Positions 1 to 8,385 of a stretch of DNA of 14,504 nt are shown one piece after another. Origin of the DNA: JAABPW01 sp037132275 (lineage in GTDB: Bacteria; Verrucomicrobiota; Kiritimatiellia; CAIKKV01; CAITUY01); the NCBI GenBank assembly GCA_037132275.1, contig JBAXPK010000057.1, positions 1 through 14,504 of the forward strand, given 5' to 3'. The position numbers and the translations under genes are program-made. The notes below the pieces were generated by a model. The model worked only from the letters and a program-made list of their open reading frames with translations, ran no database searches and was not told where the DNA came from. Numbering within the stretch: the stretch's first letter is position 1; each line of letters starts with the position of its first letter.

Positions 1-594
1 CCCTTTAAACCACCACCGATCCCACAGGGTTCCATAAAGATCAAAATCTGACGGCACGTTTTGCTCAAACCAGCGAATCGCACGGATTCGTTCTGAATAC
101 AATTCCGCCGGATGAGAGCTATACTTCTGGCTCGAAATGGTAACGCACAAACGTTGCCTTTCCACTGGGTCGATCTTGAACGGACGCGGTACCCGATTAG
201 GCAGGAGGCACTGGATGTACTTTTTTCCATCCACTAGATCACTATCCCAGGTAAACACCTTGTCAAAAGCGGCGTGTCTTGGTTTCCAGTAGTTATCAGG
301 GCGCATTGCTGGATTTTCCGCCAGCATCAAACAGAGTAAAGGCCTCCTACCGGCTCGCTTTCTTAACCGCCGGTAATAGGGATTAATAAAAGTAGGATGA
401 TCGGAGAAAACCACGACATCAAACTTGTCGAGATCATCAGTATCAATGGTGGCATATTGATGGCCTAATTCCCTTAGTCGCTGCCCTAGGTACACGGTGG
501 GATACGCCAGATCGTCACCGATGGGTGACGACGGATCAACAAACATTCTGTTGCCGTTGTAGCGTTTGTAAAAACTGTAAAACCCTAAATACAT
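1..594 (-). CDS. Glycosyltransferase family 10 (fucosyltransferase-type), 5' part, runs off the window
   Basis: I translated this by hand: 198 codons from ATG at 594-592 are open to the window edge, so the C-terminus is missing. The N-terminal half shows a Rossmann-like stretch (KFDVVVFSDHP). The second half carries a block typical of GT10 enzymes: FDKVFTWDSDLVDGKKY, then LCVTISSQKYS, then ELYSERIRAIRWFE and FDLYGTLW. GT10 enzymes transfer L-fucose from GDP-fucose to acceptor glycans; this is family knowledge, and donor use is not tested here. The strongest family signature, the C-terminal nucleotide-binding block, would lie outside the window. An in-frame TAA just upstream makes this ATG the first possible one, but no clear Shine-Dalgarno sequence precedes it. 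No GDP-fucose synthesis genes are visible. It is the last gene of the visible run, separated by about 117 bases from the YfhO-like gene. Confidence 0.82.
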   Translation of the reverse strand, partial: MYLGFYSFYKRYNGNRMFVDPSSPIGDDLAYPTVYLGQRLRELGHQYATIDTDDLDKFDVVVFSDHPTFINPYYRRLRKRAGRRPLLCLMLAENPAMRPDNYWKPRHAAFDKVFTWDSDLVDGKKYIQCLLPNRVPRPFKIDPVERQRLCVTISSQKYSSHPAELYSERIRAIRWFEQNVPSDFDLYGTLWDRWWFKG

Positions 595-660
595 GCGCCG
601 GTTAGGTTACTGATTAACGAATTATTAGAGCGTCCTCACTGATCCTTGCTTCTATTTCGT

Positions 661-692
661 GCATTCGAGCAGCGGGGACGCCGACGAAATGC
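661..692 (-). other. Stem-loop just downstream of the YfhO-like gene
   Basis: On the minus strand, starting 19 bases after the YfhO-like stop, GCATT pairs with AATGC. CG/CG then CGGCG/CGCTG (one G-U pair) continue inward around a TCCC loop, with small bulges. No T-run follows, so it is not a standard intrinsic terminator. It could be an mRNA 3' structure, an attenuating hairpin before the GT10 gene, or chance. The rest of the 595-711 gap shows nothing I can name. Confidence 0.35.
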
Positions 693-711
693 GTAAGGAT
701 TTTCCCAAGCA

Positions 712-3219
712 TCACCCTCCACGAGCCTCCCGTTTTCTCGACTCCCTGCGCATAATCGCCGCCAAGGTGACGAGAAGCAGGCACAAGGTCGTCCCAGAAA
801 CTAACAATCCGGTCCAAAGGATCCGCGGAGAGAACTTAACTGTAATTACCCCGCTTCCGGCCTCTGAAATTACAATCCCCTTAAAGGCTCCAAGGGCATG
901 GATGACCGGGTACCGCCCGCCATCGGCTTGCCAGCCGGGATAAAAACTTTCCGAAATGAAAATGATTCCCGGCGCAGTGGTCTGGTACGAGATCTGGTAC
1001 TCATCCGAGTTGACCGGAGTGAAATGAGCCTGGGCCTGGGCATTAACGGGCGGCGCAGAGTTCGCGACGCCATACTTCACACATTCTTCGCGCAAAACGC
1101 CCAGCGTGCGGTGATAATCCAACCGCCCCGAATCAAGGTCGGCGTACAATGCCTTCTCGTCATCATAGACCCGGATGTCATGATAGAATTTAGCGCGTGG
1201 CAGTGAATTGGTATAACGCATCAACCCCACTTGCCTCGTCCGGGAATCCAGATTAGCGATCAGGCCTACATTCTGAATACCTAACCGAACCTGCTCGTTG
1301 GTCATGCTGTTTAACCTGGTAAACTCTTTAAGATTGAACAGGATATACCCTTCCAGCGCCTCATAACTGGGGTACAGGTAACCGATATTCCTCGGAAACA
1401 CCAGTTCCTCGGATACCTTTCCATCTCGCAACTGGGCGAATCGGAAGGAACCTTGTTGTTCGCGAAGTTTCGTCATTTGAGGCATCAACCCGTTTCGATC
1501 AGCGTAATACTCTTCAGGCTTGGTGCGCCCCTGATGAAATTTGTGAAACGCCAGATACAAATCAAGAAAGGTAATGGCTATCAGCGCCCATACAAGCACT
1601 CGAGCCATCCATCCAGCGCCCCCTTCTGACCCGATAGGCGCAATACGGGAAACCCACCCCTTGCCCCTCCGAGGAGGGGAACTATTTGGCTTGCATGATC
1701 TTGTCTTGATCCCCTCCGGGGAGGGGTAAGGGGTGGGTGCGGAATGCCGTTCAACGAGTCTCTTGATCCAAACCAGAAGGACCGCCATGACGGCGAAAAA
1801 CATCGCACTTATCCCCACCTGGATTAAGGCGTGGTGCAAGAAGCGAGGATCATTTAACTCTGGGAATATGGAGCCTCCATAAATCAATACGCCGAAGAAC
1901 AGGACAACATAAATCCCTCCCAACGCCAAAAGCGGTCGCTTCAACTTCAATATTGGCTGCCCCTTCCACAAGGCATCCACCAGCACCGCAGTCAACACTG
2001 CAGCCGAAAAGTCGAACAGGCAGCCAATCCGAGCTGGTGTTCGGAACATCGAAAAGCCCGGCGCGATGTGATAGAAAATGTTGAACAAGCCGCCATAACG
2101 GCCCAGCATCAGCCACAACACAACCGGAAGAACAGCCAGAAAAAATACCATTTCACGGCGTTCCGACCATAGCCGTCGAACATTAAAGGCCAGAACAAAG
2201 ATGGCCATCAAGGCCAACTGGCCGGCGTAAAACCCGAATTCCCAATACATCCAAGCACCGCCATGCCAAGTGGCATACTCCAACGTATCCTTATTAAACC
2301 CCCAGAAAGGAACCCCACTCCCGTCGCCATTAATAACGCCAAAGAAATTGGGCGCCAACCCGTGGATCAAGTAATACCAGGGAAGCGAAAGGTCCGCGAT
2401 CTGGGCAAATCCAAACTGCTGACGGTGACTCATGCCCCAACTTTGCAAACCTGAAAGAAGAACAAAGGCACCCAACAACCCAACCCCCAGGAAAACCATT
2501 ACCATTTTGGCGCACTCCCGAAAGCCGGCACCAATCCACCACCAGCGGGTTTCGTGCTCGCACGCCTGATCCCTGTGCCAGACCAAGAATAGCCAATATG
2601 CTCCTAAAAAGTACGCGTTATAGACGACACTTTGCGGAAAGCCCGCCAGCAAGGACATCCAAATGCTCAATATGAGGTAAATAATGTCCGGACCCATCCG
2701 CCGCCGCTCCACAATACGTCTCACGAAGAAGAGCTCAAGCGGAAGCCACAGAAAGGTGTGACCCATAATGCTGTGGATAATCCGCAGGGACAGAAATGCG
2801 GAGAAGACAAAGACCACCATGCCTGTAATGCAGGCGTAAAGGCTCAGCCTACAGGACCGAAGAAACAGAAAGGCAAATAGACCTCCTAGAAAAAGCTGGC
2901 TTACCAGGTACCACTGGGTGATCAGCGAGGACAGATGACCGTTCTGCACCCAAAGTGATAGCGCCAGAACGGGAGGATAATATATCCACGGCTCGCTAAA
3001 GAATGGTATCCCGCATCGAACGCCCGACAACCAAAGAGGAAACCGCCCGGAATCCAACGAAGTGGCCAGGTAGCTAAAGGCTGGATGGGTCATGTACAAG
3101 AGGTCTTCCCACAGAAAGCATCGGCCATTCAGGAAACCGAAATAGAAGACCCCCAGAGAACCTGCGAGCACGGCCACCGCAACGCCATACTCTTTTAGGA
3201 TTTGCGCCAGTTTTGTCAT
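712..3219 (-). CDS. YfhO-like multi-pass membrane protein (GT-C-type glycosyltransferase candidate)
   Basis: The 835-residue protein has a long hydrophobic N-terminal two thirds with roughly a dozen or more membrane spans. A membrane-proximal C-terminal domain is followed by a last span near the C-terminus. The first loop after span 1 has an acidic pair (WEDLLYMTHP) in the place where GT-C enzymes carry catalytic acids. The C-terminal ISESFYPGWQADGG followed by a beta-rich stretch and a final helix is characteristic of YfhO-family proteins. These are membrane proteins linked to transferring sugars from polyprenyl phosphate onto surface polymers, though most members lack direct proof. ATG at 3219 has GAGG at 3227-3230, seven bases upstream, and the gene follows the ThDP gene by 40 bases. 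Residues about 494-523 are encoded by a palindromic element that falls in the loop between two membrane spans, so function is probably kept. Confidence 0.82.
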   Translation of the reverse strand: MTKLAQILKEYGVAVAVLAGSLGVFYFGFLNGRCFLWEDLLYMTHPAFSYLATSLDSGRFPLWLSGVRCGIPFFSEPWIYYPPVLALSLWVQNGHLSSLITQWYLVSQLFLGGLFAFLFLRSCRLSLYACITGMVVFVFSAFLSLRIIHSIMGHTFLWLPLELFFVRRIVERRRMGPDIIYLILSIWMSLLAGFPQSVVYNAYFLGAYWLFLVWHRDQACEHETRWWWIGAGFRECAKMVMVFLGVGLLGAFVLLSGLQSWGMSHRQQFGFAQIADLSLPWYYLIHGLAPNFFGVINGDGSGVPFWGFNKDTLEYATWHGGAWMYWEFGFYAGQLALMAIFVLAFNVRRLWSERREMVFFLAVLPVVLWLMLGRYGGLFNIFYHIAPGFSMFRTPARIGCLFDFSAAVLTAVLVDALWKGQPILKLKRPLLALGGIYVVLFFGVLIYGGSIFPELNDPRFLHHALIQVGISAMFFAVMAVLLVWIKRLVERHSAPTPYPSPEGIKTRSCKPNSSPPRRGKGWVSRIAPIGSEGGAGWMARVLVWALIAITFLDLYLAFHKFHQGRTKPEEYYADRNGLMPQMTKLREQQGSFRFAQLRDGKVSEELVFPRNIGYLYPSYEALEGYILFNLKEFTRLNSMTNEQVRLGIQNVGLIANLDSRTRQVGLMRYTNSLPRAKFYHDIRVYDDEKALYADLDSGRLDYHRTLGVLREECVKYGVANSAPPVNAQAQAHFTPVNSDEYQISYQTTAPGIIFISESFYPGWQADGGRYPVIHALGAFKGIVISEAGSGVITVKFSPRILWTGLLVSGTTLCLLLVTLAAIMRRESRKREARGG
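1652..1738. repeat. Palindromic C/G-rich element inserted in frame in the YfhO-like gene
   Basis: Two 29-base arms, 1652-1680 and 1710-1738, are inverted copies that match at 26 of 29 positions and flank a 29-base centre. Each arm also carries a short inner palindrome (CCCCTCC...GGAGGGG type). The whole element is 87 bases, a multiple of three, and contributes about 29 residues without a stop in the reading frame. The encoded peptide is rich in Pro, Gly, Ser and Arg (APTPYPSPEG at one arm, SSPPRRGKGW at the other), unlike the hydrophobic protein around it. It resembles the dispersed palindromic repeats with ACCCCT/CCCCTCC cores seen in many bacterial genomes, and behaves like the coding palindromic elements known in Rickettsia. 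Confidence 0.88.
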
Positions 3220-3259
3220 AAACCAACCTCGCCTGACTGATTTCCAATCCCACCCGGAG

Positions 3260-5059
3260 CTAGGACACAGGCTTGATGATCATCTCCCTGCGGAATTGCT
3301 CACGGTCCAGGTACGGATACATATCCTCCAGAGGTTTGGAGACCATCCGCCCATCAGGCAAGCGCTCGGACTTGGTACGGGGTTCGATGGGTTGCATTGG
3401 GTGAAGAACCAACTCCACGATAAAGGGACCCTTGGCATCAAGCGACTGACGAATCGCTTGTCGCAGGTTACCATGGTTTTCAACACGGATCGCCGGCAAT
3501 TGATAGCCGGCCGCCAACTTTAGCGTGTCCGGACAGGATAAGCCACTCGACGGATCGGTACCGACAAAATGCCCGTCAAAATATTGCTGCTGGGTGTGCT
3601 TGATGCTCGTATACCCTTGATTGTTGAAGACAAAAAGCTTGAGTGGTAATTGATGGTGCCAGACGGTCTGCAACTCCTGAACGTTCAATTGCAGACCACC
3701 GTCGCCATGGACACAAACCAGTCTTTTTTTGCCGCTGGCAAAGCAGGCGCCAATCGCAGCCGGCAGCCCGTAACCCATCGGGGTGAACCCGTCAGCGCTA
3801 AACGCCCGCTGCCCCTTCCGTGTCTTGAACGCAATGGCGGCACAATGATAGGCGGCACCTTGATCCCAAATCAGCGTATCTTCAGCCGTCATCTCTTCAG
3901 ACAATACCTCGTAGAAATAATACGGATTCACGTACTGCTGCTGCGTTCGCATCGAGGGGAGGACATTCGGGAATATTTCTTTCCAATGATGGATCTTCGC
4001 CAGCCACGGGCTGTAATCCGACAGCGACTCTCGTTCCAACGCGGGCAACAGTTGATCGAAGAAAGTCCGAAGATCTGCCTGTATGGGCACATCGACGCGA
4101 ATGAAACAGTGCTTGAGTTGGGTTTCGTCAATATCCACGACAACATGAACTGCGTCTCGGGCAAACAGATGCGGTTCATAACTGACTGTAAGTGAGGACA
4201 ACCGCGACCCAAGACTGATGACCAGATCGGCATTCTGGACGGCAAAATTGGCCGCACGTTGCCCATAGTTTCCGATAAAACCGGCACGAAGCGGGTGGTC
4301 GTAACTGATCAGGTCGAAACCATTGCGCGAAGTGACGACGGGCACATGGGTCATTTCGACCAAGCGCAGGAAGGCATCCATCTGACCGGCCAATCGAACG
4401 CCGTGTCCCGCCAGAAACAAGGGGCGCTTGGCGCGTTTTAACTGGTCGATCAGCTCACCAATTCCGAGAACGGGCTCCTGCCGGAACAAAGCAGGGAATT
4501 CCTTTTTCGGATCAAATGTTACAAGCTGGTCGAGGTCAATCATCGCTCCCTGAATATCAACAGGTAGGTCAATCCAAACGGGTCCAGGCCGGCCGTGTTT
4601 TGCGAGAAAGATAGCCTTTTCCAAATGGTAACCGATCTGCTTTGGGTCACGAACCGTAACGGCATACTTGGTGACAGACTCCACCATCTTCGTAATGTTA
4701 ACTTCATGAAACCCGCGCTGCCGAAGCCCTGTATCGTCGATCAACGATGTGGATTTGGCCTGACCGGAGAGGACGAGCAGGGGAACGGAGTCAGTCCAAG
4801 CACACATAAGCCCCGTAATCGCGTTGGTGGCGGCAGGACCGGTGGTGACGAGCGCCACACCCAAATTGCCTGTGATGCGGGGATAGGCATCCGCCGCCAT
4901 GGCGACGGCTTGCTCATGGTGGTTACAGACGAATTGGACGTCTTTACTTTGCCCGAGCGATTCAATCAGGAACATCCCTCCACCACCCGACACCATGAAC
5001 ACATGCTTGACCCCTTCTCGGGCCACTCGATCTATAACGTAATCTGAAAGTTTGATCAT
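3260..5059 (-). CDS. Thiamine-diphosphate enzyme, acetolactate synthase family, polysaccharide-cluster type
   Basis: The 599-residue protein has the three-domain layout of ThDP carboligases. The N-terminal pyrimidine-binding domain holds the catalytic glutamate E49 in NHHEQAVAMAADAY. A middle domain includes VISLGSRLSS. The C-terminal domain has the ThDP/Mg motif GDGG...FNN, with 24 residues between GDG and NN, near residues 452-480. The family decarboxylates a 2-oxo acid such as pyruvate and transfers the acyl unit to a carbonyl acceptor. There is no regulatory small subunit and the neighbours are sugar genes, so a role on a keto-sugar, as for YerE in yersiniose synthesis, is more likely than amino-acid synthesis (inference). 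I chose ATG 5059 because AGGA at 5068-5071 sits eight bases upstream; an earlier ATG at 5083 directly abuts the previous stop and lacks its own site. It lies 24 bases after an SDR gene. Confidence 0.85.
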   Translation of the reverse strand: MIKLSDYVIDRVAREGVKHVFMVSGGGGMFLIESLGQSKDVQFVCNHHEQAVAMAADAYPRITGNLGVALVTTGPAATNAITGLMCAWTDSVPLLVLSGQAKSTSLIDDTGLRQRGFHEVNITKMVESVTKYAVTVRDPKQIGYHLEKAIFLAKHGRPGPVWIDLPVDIQGAMIDLDQLVTFDPKKEFPALFRQEPVLGIGELIDQLKRAKRPLFLAGHGVRLAGQMDAFLRLVEMTHVPVVTSRNGFDLISYDHPLRAGFIGNYGQRAANFAVQNADLVISLGSRLSSLTVSYEPHLFARDAVHVVVDIDETQLKHCFIRVDVPIQADLRTFFDQLLPALERESLSDYSPWLAKIHHWKEIFPNVLPSMRTQQQYVNPYYFYEVLSEEMTAEDTLIWDQGAAYHCAAIAFKTRKGQRAFSADGFTPMGYGLPAAIGACFASGKKRLVCVHGDGGLQLNVQELQTVWHHQLPLKLFVFNNQGYTSIKHTQQQYFDGHFVGTDPSSGLSCPDTLKLAAGYQLPAIRVENHGNLRQAIRQSLDAKGPFIVELVLHPMQPIEPRTKSERLPDGRMVSKPLEDMYPYLDREQFRREMIIKPVS

Positions 5060-5067
5060 TTGTATAT

Positions 5068-5071
5068 TCCT
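5068..5071 (-). promoter_or_regulatory. Ribosome binding site that decides the ThDP-gene start
   Basis: AGGA (minus strand) lies eight bases before ATG 5059. It falls inside the coding region that the alternative start at 5083 would imply, which argues for the shorter protein beginning MIKLSDYV, as homologues do. Confidence 0.6.
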
Positions 5072-5083
5072 GTCCACACGCAT

Positions 5084-5842
5084 TTAACGGGCAAGATAGC
5101 CGCCGTCAATAGGCAATACAATACCGTGGATAAAATTGGAAGCGGGCGCGGCCAGATAGATGATCGAGCCTTTCAAGTCTGCGGGAGTTCCCCATCGCCC
5201 CATTGGGACACGGGCAAGGATATCCGGTTCGCGTGCAGGATTACCCACCAGAGCCGCTGTGAGATTGGTCGCCATAAAACCTGGGGCGATGGCATTGACG
5301 TTGACGCCGCGCCCTGCCCACTCATTGGCTAAGGCCTTGGTGAGTTGCGCCACACCACCCTTGCTAGCAGCGTACGCGGGGACCGTGAGACCCCCGCTGA
5401 AGCTGAGCATCGAAGCGACGTTGATGATCTTCCCGTGGCCTTGCTTGAGCATCTTCCGGCCTGCCAGCTGGCACATCTGGAATACCGCCGTCAAATTGAC
5501 CTCCAGGACGAGATCCCAATCCTCGATGGGAAAATCCTCGCACTTATGACGTTTCTGGGCACCAGCATCGTTGATCAAAATATCGATACCGCCCAGCTTG
5601 TCAAACGCCTCTTCAAACGAACGCTTCACCTGATCACGTTTGCTGAGATCAGCCCGAACAGCATGGACACGCGGGCCCGTCTTGCTCATTTGCGCGGCAA
5701 CCTCATCAGTCTGTGCCGCCATGTCAATCATGGCGACTTCCACGCCAGATTCATGAAGCGCCTCGGCCATGGCTTTACCCAAGCCCGCGGCCGCACCTGT
5801 GACAATGGCCTTCTTGTTCGAGATGTCAAATAGAGGATGCAT
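5084..5842 (-). CDS. Classical SDR oxidoreductase, KduD/2-deoxy-gluconate dehydrogenase-like
   Basis: The 252-residue protein has the full short-chain dehydrogenase layout. The cofactor loop is TGAAAGLGK near residues 15-23. An NDAG motif stands in place of the usual NNAG, the catalytic serine is in NVASMLSF, and the active-site YAASK follows. It ends with the usual IDGGYLAR-type tail. Overall it looks most like KduD-type enzymes that interconvert keto and hydroxyl groups on sugar acids or deoxysugars with NAD(P)H; the real substrate is unknown. ATG 5842 has AGGA at 5853-5856, ten bases upstream and overlapping the end of the preceding SDR gene, which ends only seven bases before. The tight spacing to two sugar-type partners suggests reduction of a keto-sugar formed by the ThDP or aldolase enzyme. 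Confidence 0.88.
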   Translation of the reverse strand: MHPLFDISNKKAIVTGAAAGLGKAMAEALHESGVEVAMIDMAAQTDEVAAQMSKTGPRVHAVRADLSKRDQVKRSFEEAFDKLGGIDILINDAGAQKRHKCEDFPIEDWDLVLEVNLTAVFQMCQLAGRKMLKQGHGKIINVASMLSFSGGLTVPAYAASKGGVAQLTKALANEWAGRGVNVNAIAPGFMATNLTAALVGNPAREPDILARVPMGRWGTPADLKGSIIYLAAPASNFIHGIVLPIDGGYLAR

Positions 5843-5849
5843 ATTTTTG

Positions 5850-6602
5850 TTATCCTAAGTACGTTCCGCCATTAATATAAAGAGTAGTGCCCGTGATGTA
5901 ACTGGCCGCATCGGAAGCAAGGAAGACAATGCCATTCGCCACTTCCTGGGCTGACCCCATCCGTTTCATCGGGATTGAGTCCACCAGAGGTCCCGCTTTT
6001 TCTGAGGGATAGGCCGTTGTCATTTCGGTATCAATGAGGCCCGGGGCGACACAATTAATGGCGACGCCATACGGCAAGGCATATTTCGACAGTGATTTGG
6101 TTAAACAGATGACCCCCGCCTTTGAGGCTGAGTAGTTCACGCCGACAATGAACCCGCCCATCTGCCCCGCAGTCGAGGCAACGTTGACAATCCTGCCGCC
6201 TTTCTGAGCCTGCATGTGCTTTAGAACAACCTGGCAACAGAAGAAGGCCCCTTTAAGGTTGATAGCCATCATGCGATCCCAGTCTTGCTCGGTCAGGTCA
6301 GGAACAGAGACAACCTGACTGATTCCAGCGCTGTTAATCAGCACGTCGATACGCTTGAAATCCTTTAAAACGGACTGCACCAACGCTTCGATTTGGTCCA
6401 CTTGGGTCACATCGGCCCGATAGGCGCAGGCGGCCACCCCGCTCTGGTTTGCGGCTTGAACAACCTCGTTAGCCGCCGCCTCATTCCTCTGGTAGCAAAC
6501 CGCAACTTGACATCCAAGTTTGGCCAAAGTCAGGGCACATGCGCGCCCGATACCGCGCGACCCGCCCGTGATCAAAGCTGTCTTGCCTTGAAACTCTATC
6601 AT
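5850..6602 (-). CDS. Classical SDR oxidoreductase, FabG-like
   Basis: The 250-residue protein carries TGGSRGIGR at residues 13-21, NSAG in place of NNAG, the catalytic serine in NVASTAGQ and the YSASK active site. It ends with the common YINGGTYLG tail. The general fold and length match FabG-type 3-oxoacyl reductases, but the cluster has no acyl-carrier or fatty-acid genes, so a keto-sugar reductase role is more plausible (inference). ATG 6602 has a strong AGGAG at 6611-6615, eight bases upstream. It starts 31 bases after the aldolase-fusion gene and ends seven bases before the second SDR. The two SDRs are clearly different subfamilies (different tails and cofactor loops), so they may act at different carbons or stereochemistries rather than being a recent duplicate. 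Confidence 0.88.
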   Translation of the reverse strand: MIEFQGKTALITGGSRGIGRACALTLAKLGCQVAVCYQRNEAAANEVVQAANQSGVAACAYRADVTQVDQIEALVQSVLKDFKRIDVLINSAGISQVVSVPDLTEQDWDRMMAINLKGAFFCCQVVLKHMQAQKGGRIVNVASTAGQMGGFIVGVNYSASKAGVICLTKSLSKYALPYGVAINCVAPGLIDTEMTTAYPSEKAGPLVDSIPMKRMGSAQEVANGIVFLASDAASYITGTTLYINGGTYLG

Positions 6603-6633
6603 GTTTCATTCTCCTGAACTGAAAACGAACCGC

Positions 6634-8376
6634 TCAAACATGAGGGTTCTCAGACGGTTTTAGCGCCCGATAATATTTTTTGTGTGAAGTTGGTGTTAAA
6701 ATGAAAAAAGGAACAGATTCTTTTTGGAGAAATCCGTTAACACGATCAAGTTCCCGTGTCAATCTTTCGTAGCGGTAATTAGCCGTCTCTTTATCCTCGA
6801 TACGACTGTCTTCGTTATAGAAATAGACGAGGTGTTTGTTCAATTCATCGACATATCCATCCATGCCAACGGCATAGATGGTGCTGGCCCCCATGGAATA
6901 GGCAAGCAGAATGGCTGACACGGCCACGTTGAGGCTGAGACAGTACTGCACTGTGTCGTCCAGAGGGGACACTTCCGGATCGCAGGGCGTCACCACATCA
7001 AAAAAACAATGCTTCCCCTTGAAACTCTGCTCCACCCGTGAAGGGCCAAAGAAAGAGGGAATCAGAAGGGTACTGGCAGGCGCAACCTGGTCCGCATACT
7101 GCTGGAACCGCTTGCGACTCACGAATACATGAAATTCAGGATTAAAGAGGTGCGGCAGGTTGTTGACCCCGATGGTGACACAATTCTCCCTTTTTTGAAG
7201 TTCCCGAATCTGATCACTATACTTCACAATGGACGGCCCGGTGGCAACGATTAGGAACTTTCGTCCTTTATAACTATTTTGCAGAGGAAAACCGCCGGCG
7301 AGGGCGGCATCGTCAGCCGGAATAATGCTTAATTCGTTAATGAGGGCGCGGTGCACGCTCTCAGTCCGCTCGGGGGTAAGCGGAGTGTAAAACCGTTTCT
7401 CAAGGGTCTCGCCCAGCTTATCAACCGAGAAAGAAATGGGGCATCGCTCCTTGATGAGCTGAAGCGCGTTCCAGATTTCGTCAACCGTGTAGAGCTTGTT
7501 CTTAAATAGATTCTCGGCGTAGTAGGGATGCACGTTAGCCAGGCCACCCATGAGTGCCTCCAAACTATACCCCCACCCAATATCTTTGAAATACTTGACG
7601 AAAAAGCTCTCGATAATGTCAAGATAAGGAACCGTATTGTATTCGCTCTCGCCTGTCTTTTCGAGGTATCCAAGCAGGATCTCAATGGGTAGATTGCCCG
7701 CCCCGCGCCCCATGCCATAGATTGAGGCATCCACACAAACAGCCCCCTCTTCCACCGCTCGCAGGGTATTCGCGAAAGCCATCTGCAAGTTGTTGTGGGC
7801 ATGAAAACCCACACGCACAAAGCCCTGCCTCCGAAGCCTTGTCATCTGCTCCGAAATATTCTGGGGCACAAACGACCCGAAGCTGTCGGCAAAATAGATC
7901 CCCGAAAGTATGTCCTTTTTGCCCCAACTTTTGAGATAAGCGTAATGTTCGTCGGACAATTCTGATGAGGCCATCAGGTTAATGAATACCTCGTAGCCCA
8001 TGGCATACAGTTCTTCCGCCATGCCTGTGGCTTTTTCCAGTTCATAGGGATAGGCGGCCACGCGTACGGCCCGTAGCGGGGTCTTCTTTGCGGAACAAAC
8101 CTGAAACTGACTGGTTTCGCATTTCCCCGCATCAATCATAACTGAAAGTTTGCAGTCATCCGACGGGACAAACAGTTCATTCAGCAGGTCGTCTGTACAG
8201 GTCGCGAACAACCCCAGCCCCTTCTTGCCTGCCGGATACCGGTAGCCGGCTTCAAAGTAATCCACGCCGCTCTTCAAGGCTGCAAAATATGCCGCCTTAA
8301 CACAGACAGGATCAAATTGCCATTGGTTGAGATGGCCACCATCGCGAATGGTACAGTCCAAAATTTTAGTTTTCAC
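6634..8376 (-). CDS. Two-domain protein: DRE-TIM pyruvate-aldolase-like domain fused to a DUF115/GT42-like domain
   Basis: The 580-residue protein begins with an aldolase of the HMG-CoA lyase/4-hydroxy-2-oxovalerate aldolase superfamily. Residues R11-D12 lie in LDCTIRDGGH, and the metal-binding pair H192-x-H194 lies in FHAHNN, with spacing much as in DmpG. A conserved GMGRGAGN loop follows. These enzymes cleave or form C-C bonds through a pyruvate enolate with a divalent metal. From about residue 360 a second Rossmann-like domain starts (FLIVATGPSIVKYSD) and includes AILLAYSMGASTIYAVGMDG. This pattern resembles DUF115 and GT42 sialyltransferase-like proteins; that assignment is tentative. The start is GTG and no good Shine-Dalgarno sequence precedes it, but homologues start near here. 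A 135-base gap separates it from the HAD gene and holds a candidate promoter. The fusion suggests that making and using a chain-extended sugar are linked. Confidence 0.8.
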   Translation of the reverse strand: MKTKILDCTIRDGGHLNQWQFDPVCVKAAYFAALKSGVDYFEAGYRYPAGKKGLGLFATCTDDLLNELFVPSDDCKLSVMIDAGKCETSQFQVCSAKKTPLRAVRVAAYPYELEKATGMAEELYAMGYEVFINLMASSELSDEHYAYLKSWGKKDILSGIYFADSFGSFVPQNISEQMTRLRRQGFVRVGFHAHNNLQMAFANTLRAVEEGAVCVDASIYGMGRGAGNLPIEILLGYLEKTGESEYNTVPYLDIIESFFVKYFKDIGWGYSLEALMGGLANVHPYYAENLFKNKLYTVDEIWNALQLIKERCPISFSVDKLGETLEKRFYTPLTPERTESVHRALINELSIIPADDAALAGGFPLQNSYKGRKFLIVATGPSIVKYSDQIRELQKRENCVTIGVNNLPHLFNPEFHVFVSRKRFQQYADQVAPASTLLIPSFFGPSRVEQSFKGKHCFFDVVTPCDPEVSPLDDTVQYCLSLNVAVSAILLAYSMGASTIYAVGMDGYVDELNKHLVYFYNEDSRIEDKETANYRYERLTRELDRVNGFLQKESVPFFILTPTSHKKYYRALKPSENPHV

Positions 8377-8385
8377 TTGGCGAAA

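Noticed and set aside
614..817. Minus-strand ORF of 67 codons at the end of the YfhO-like gene
   Set aside because: Half of it overlaps the YfhO-like coding region in another frame, and the peptide shows no known motif.
3650..4195. Plus-strand ORF of 181 codons opposite the ThDP gene
   Set aside because: It lies fully antisense to a gene with clear catalytic motifs, and its product has no recognisable pattern. The same holds for the plus-strand ORFs at 9139-9741, 10210-10695 and 12139-12657.
3260..5059. Housekeeping acetolactate synthase for branched-chain amino acids
   Set aside because: There is no small subunit or ilv gene nearby, and the gene is packed among sugar reductases and glycosyltransfer genes.
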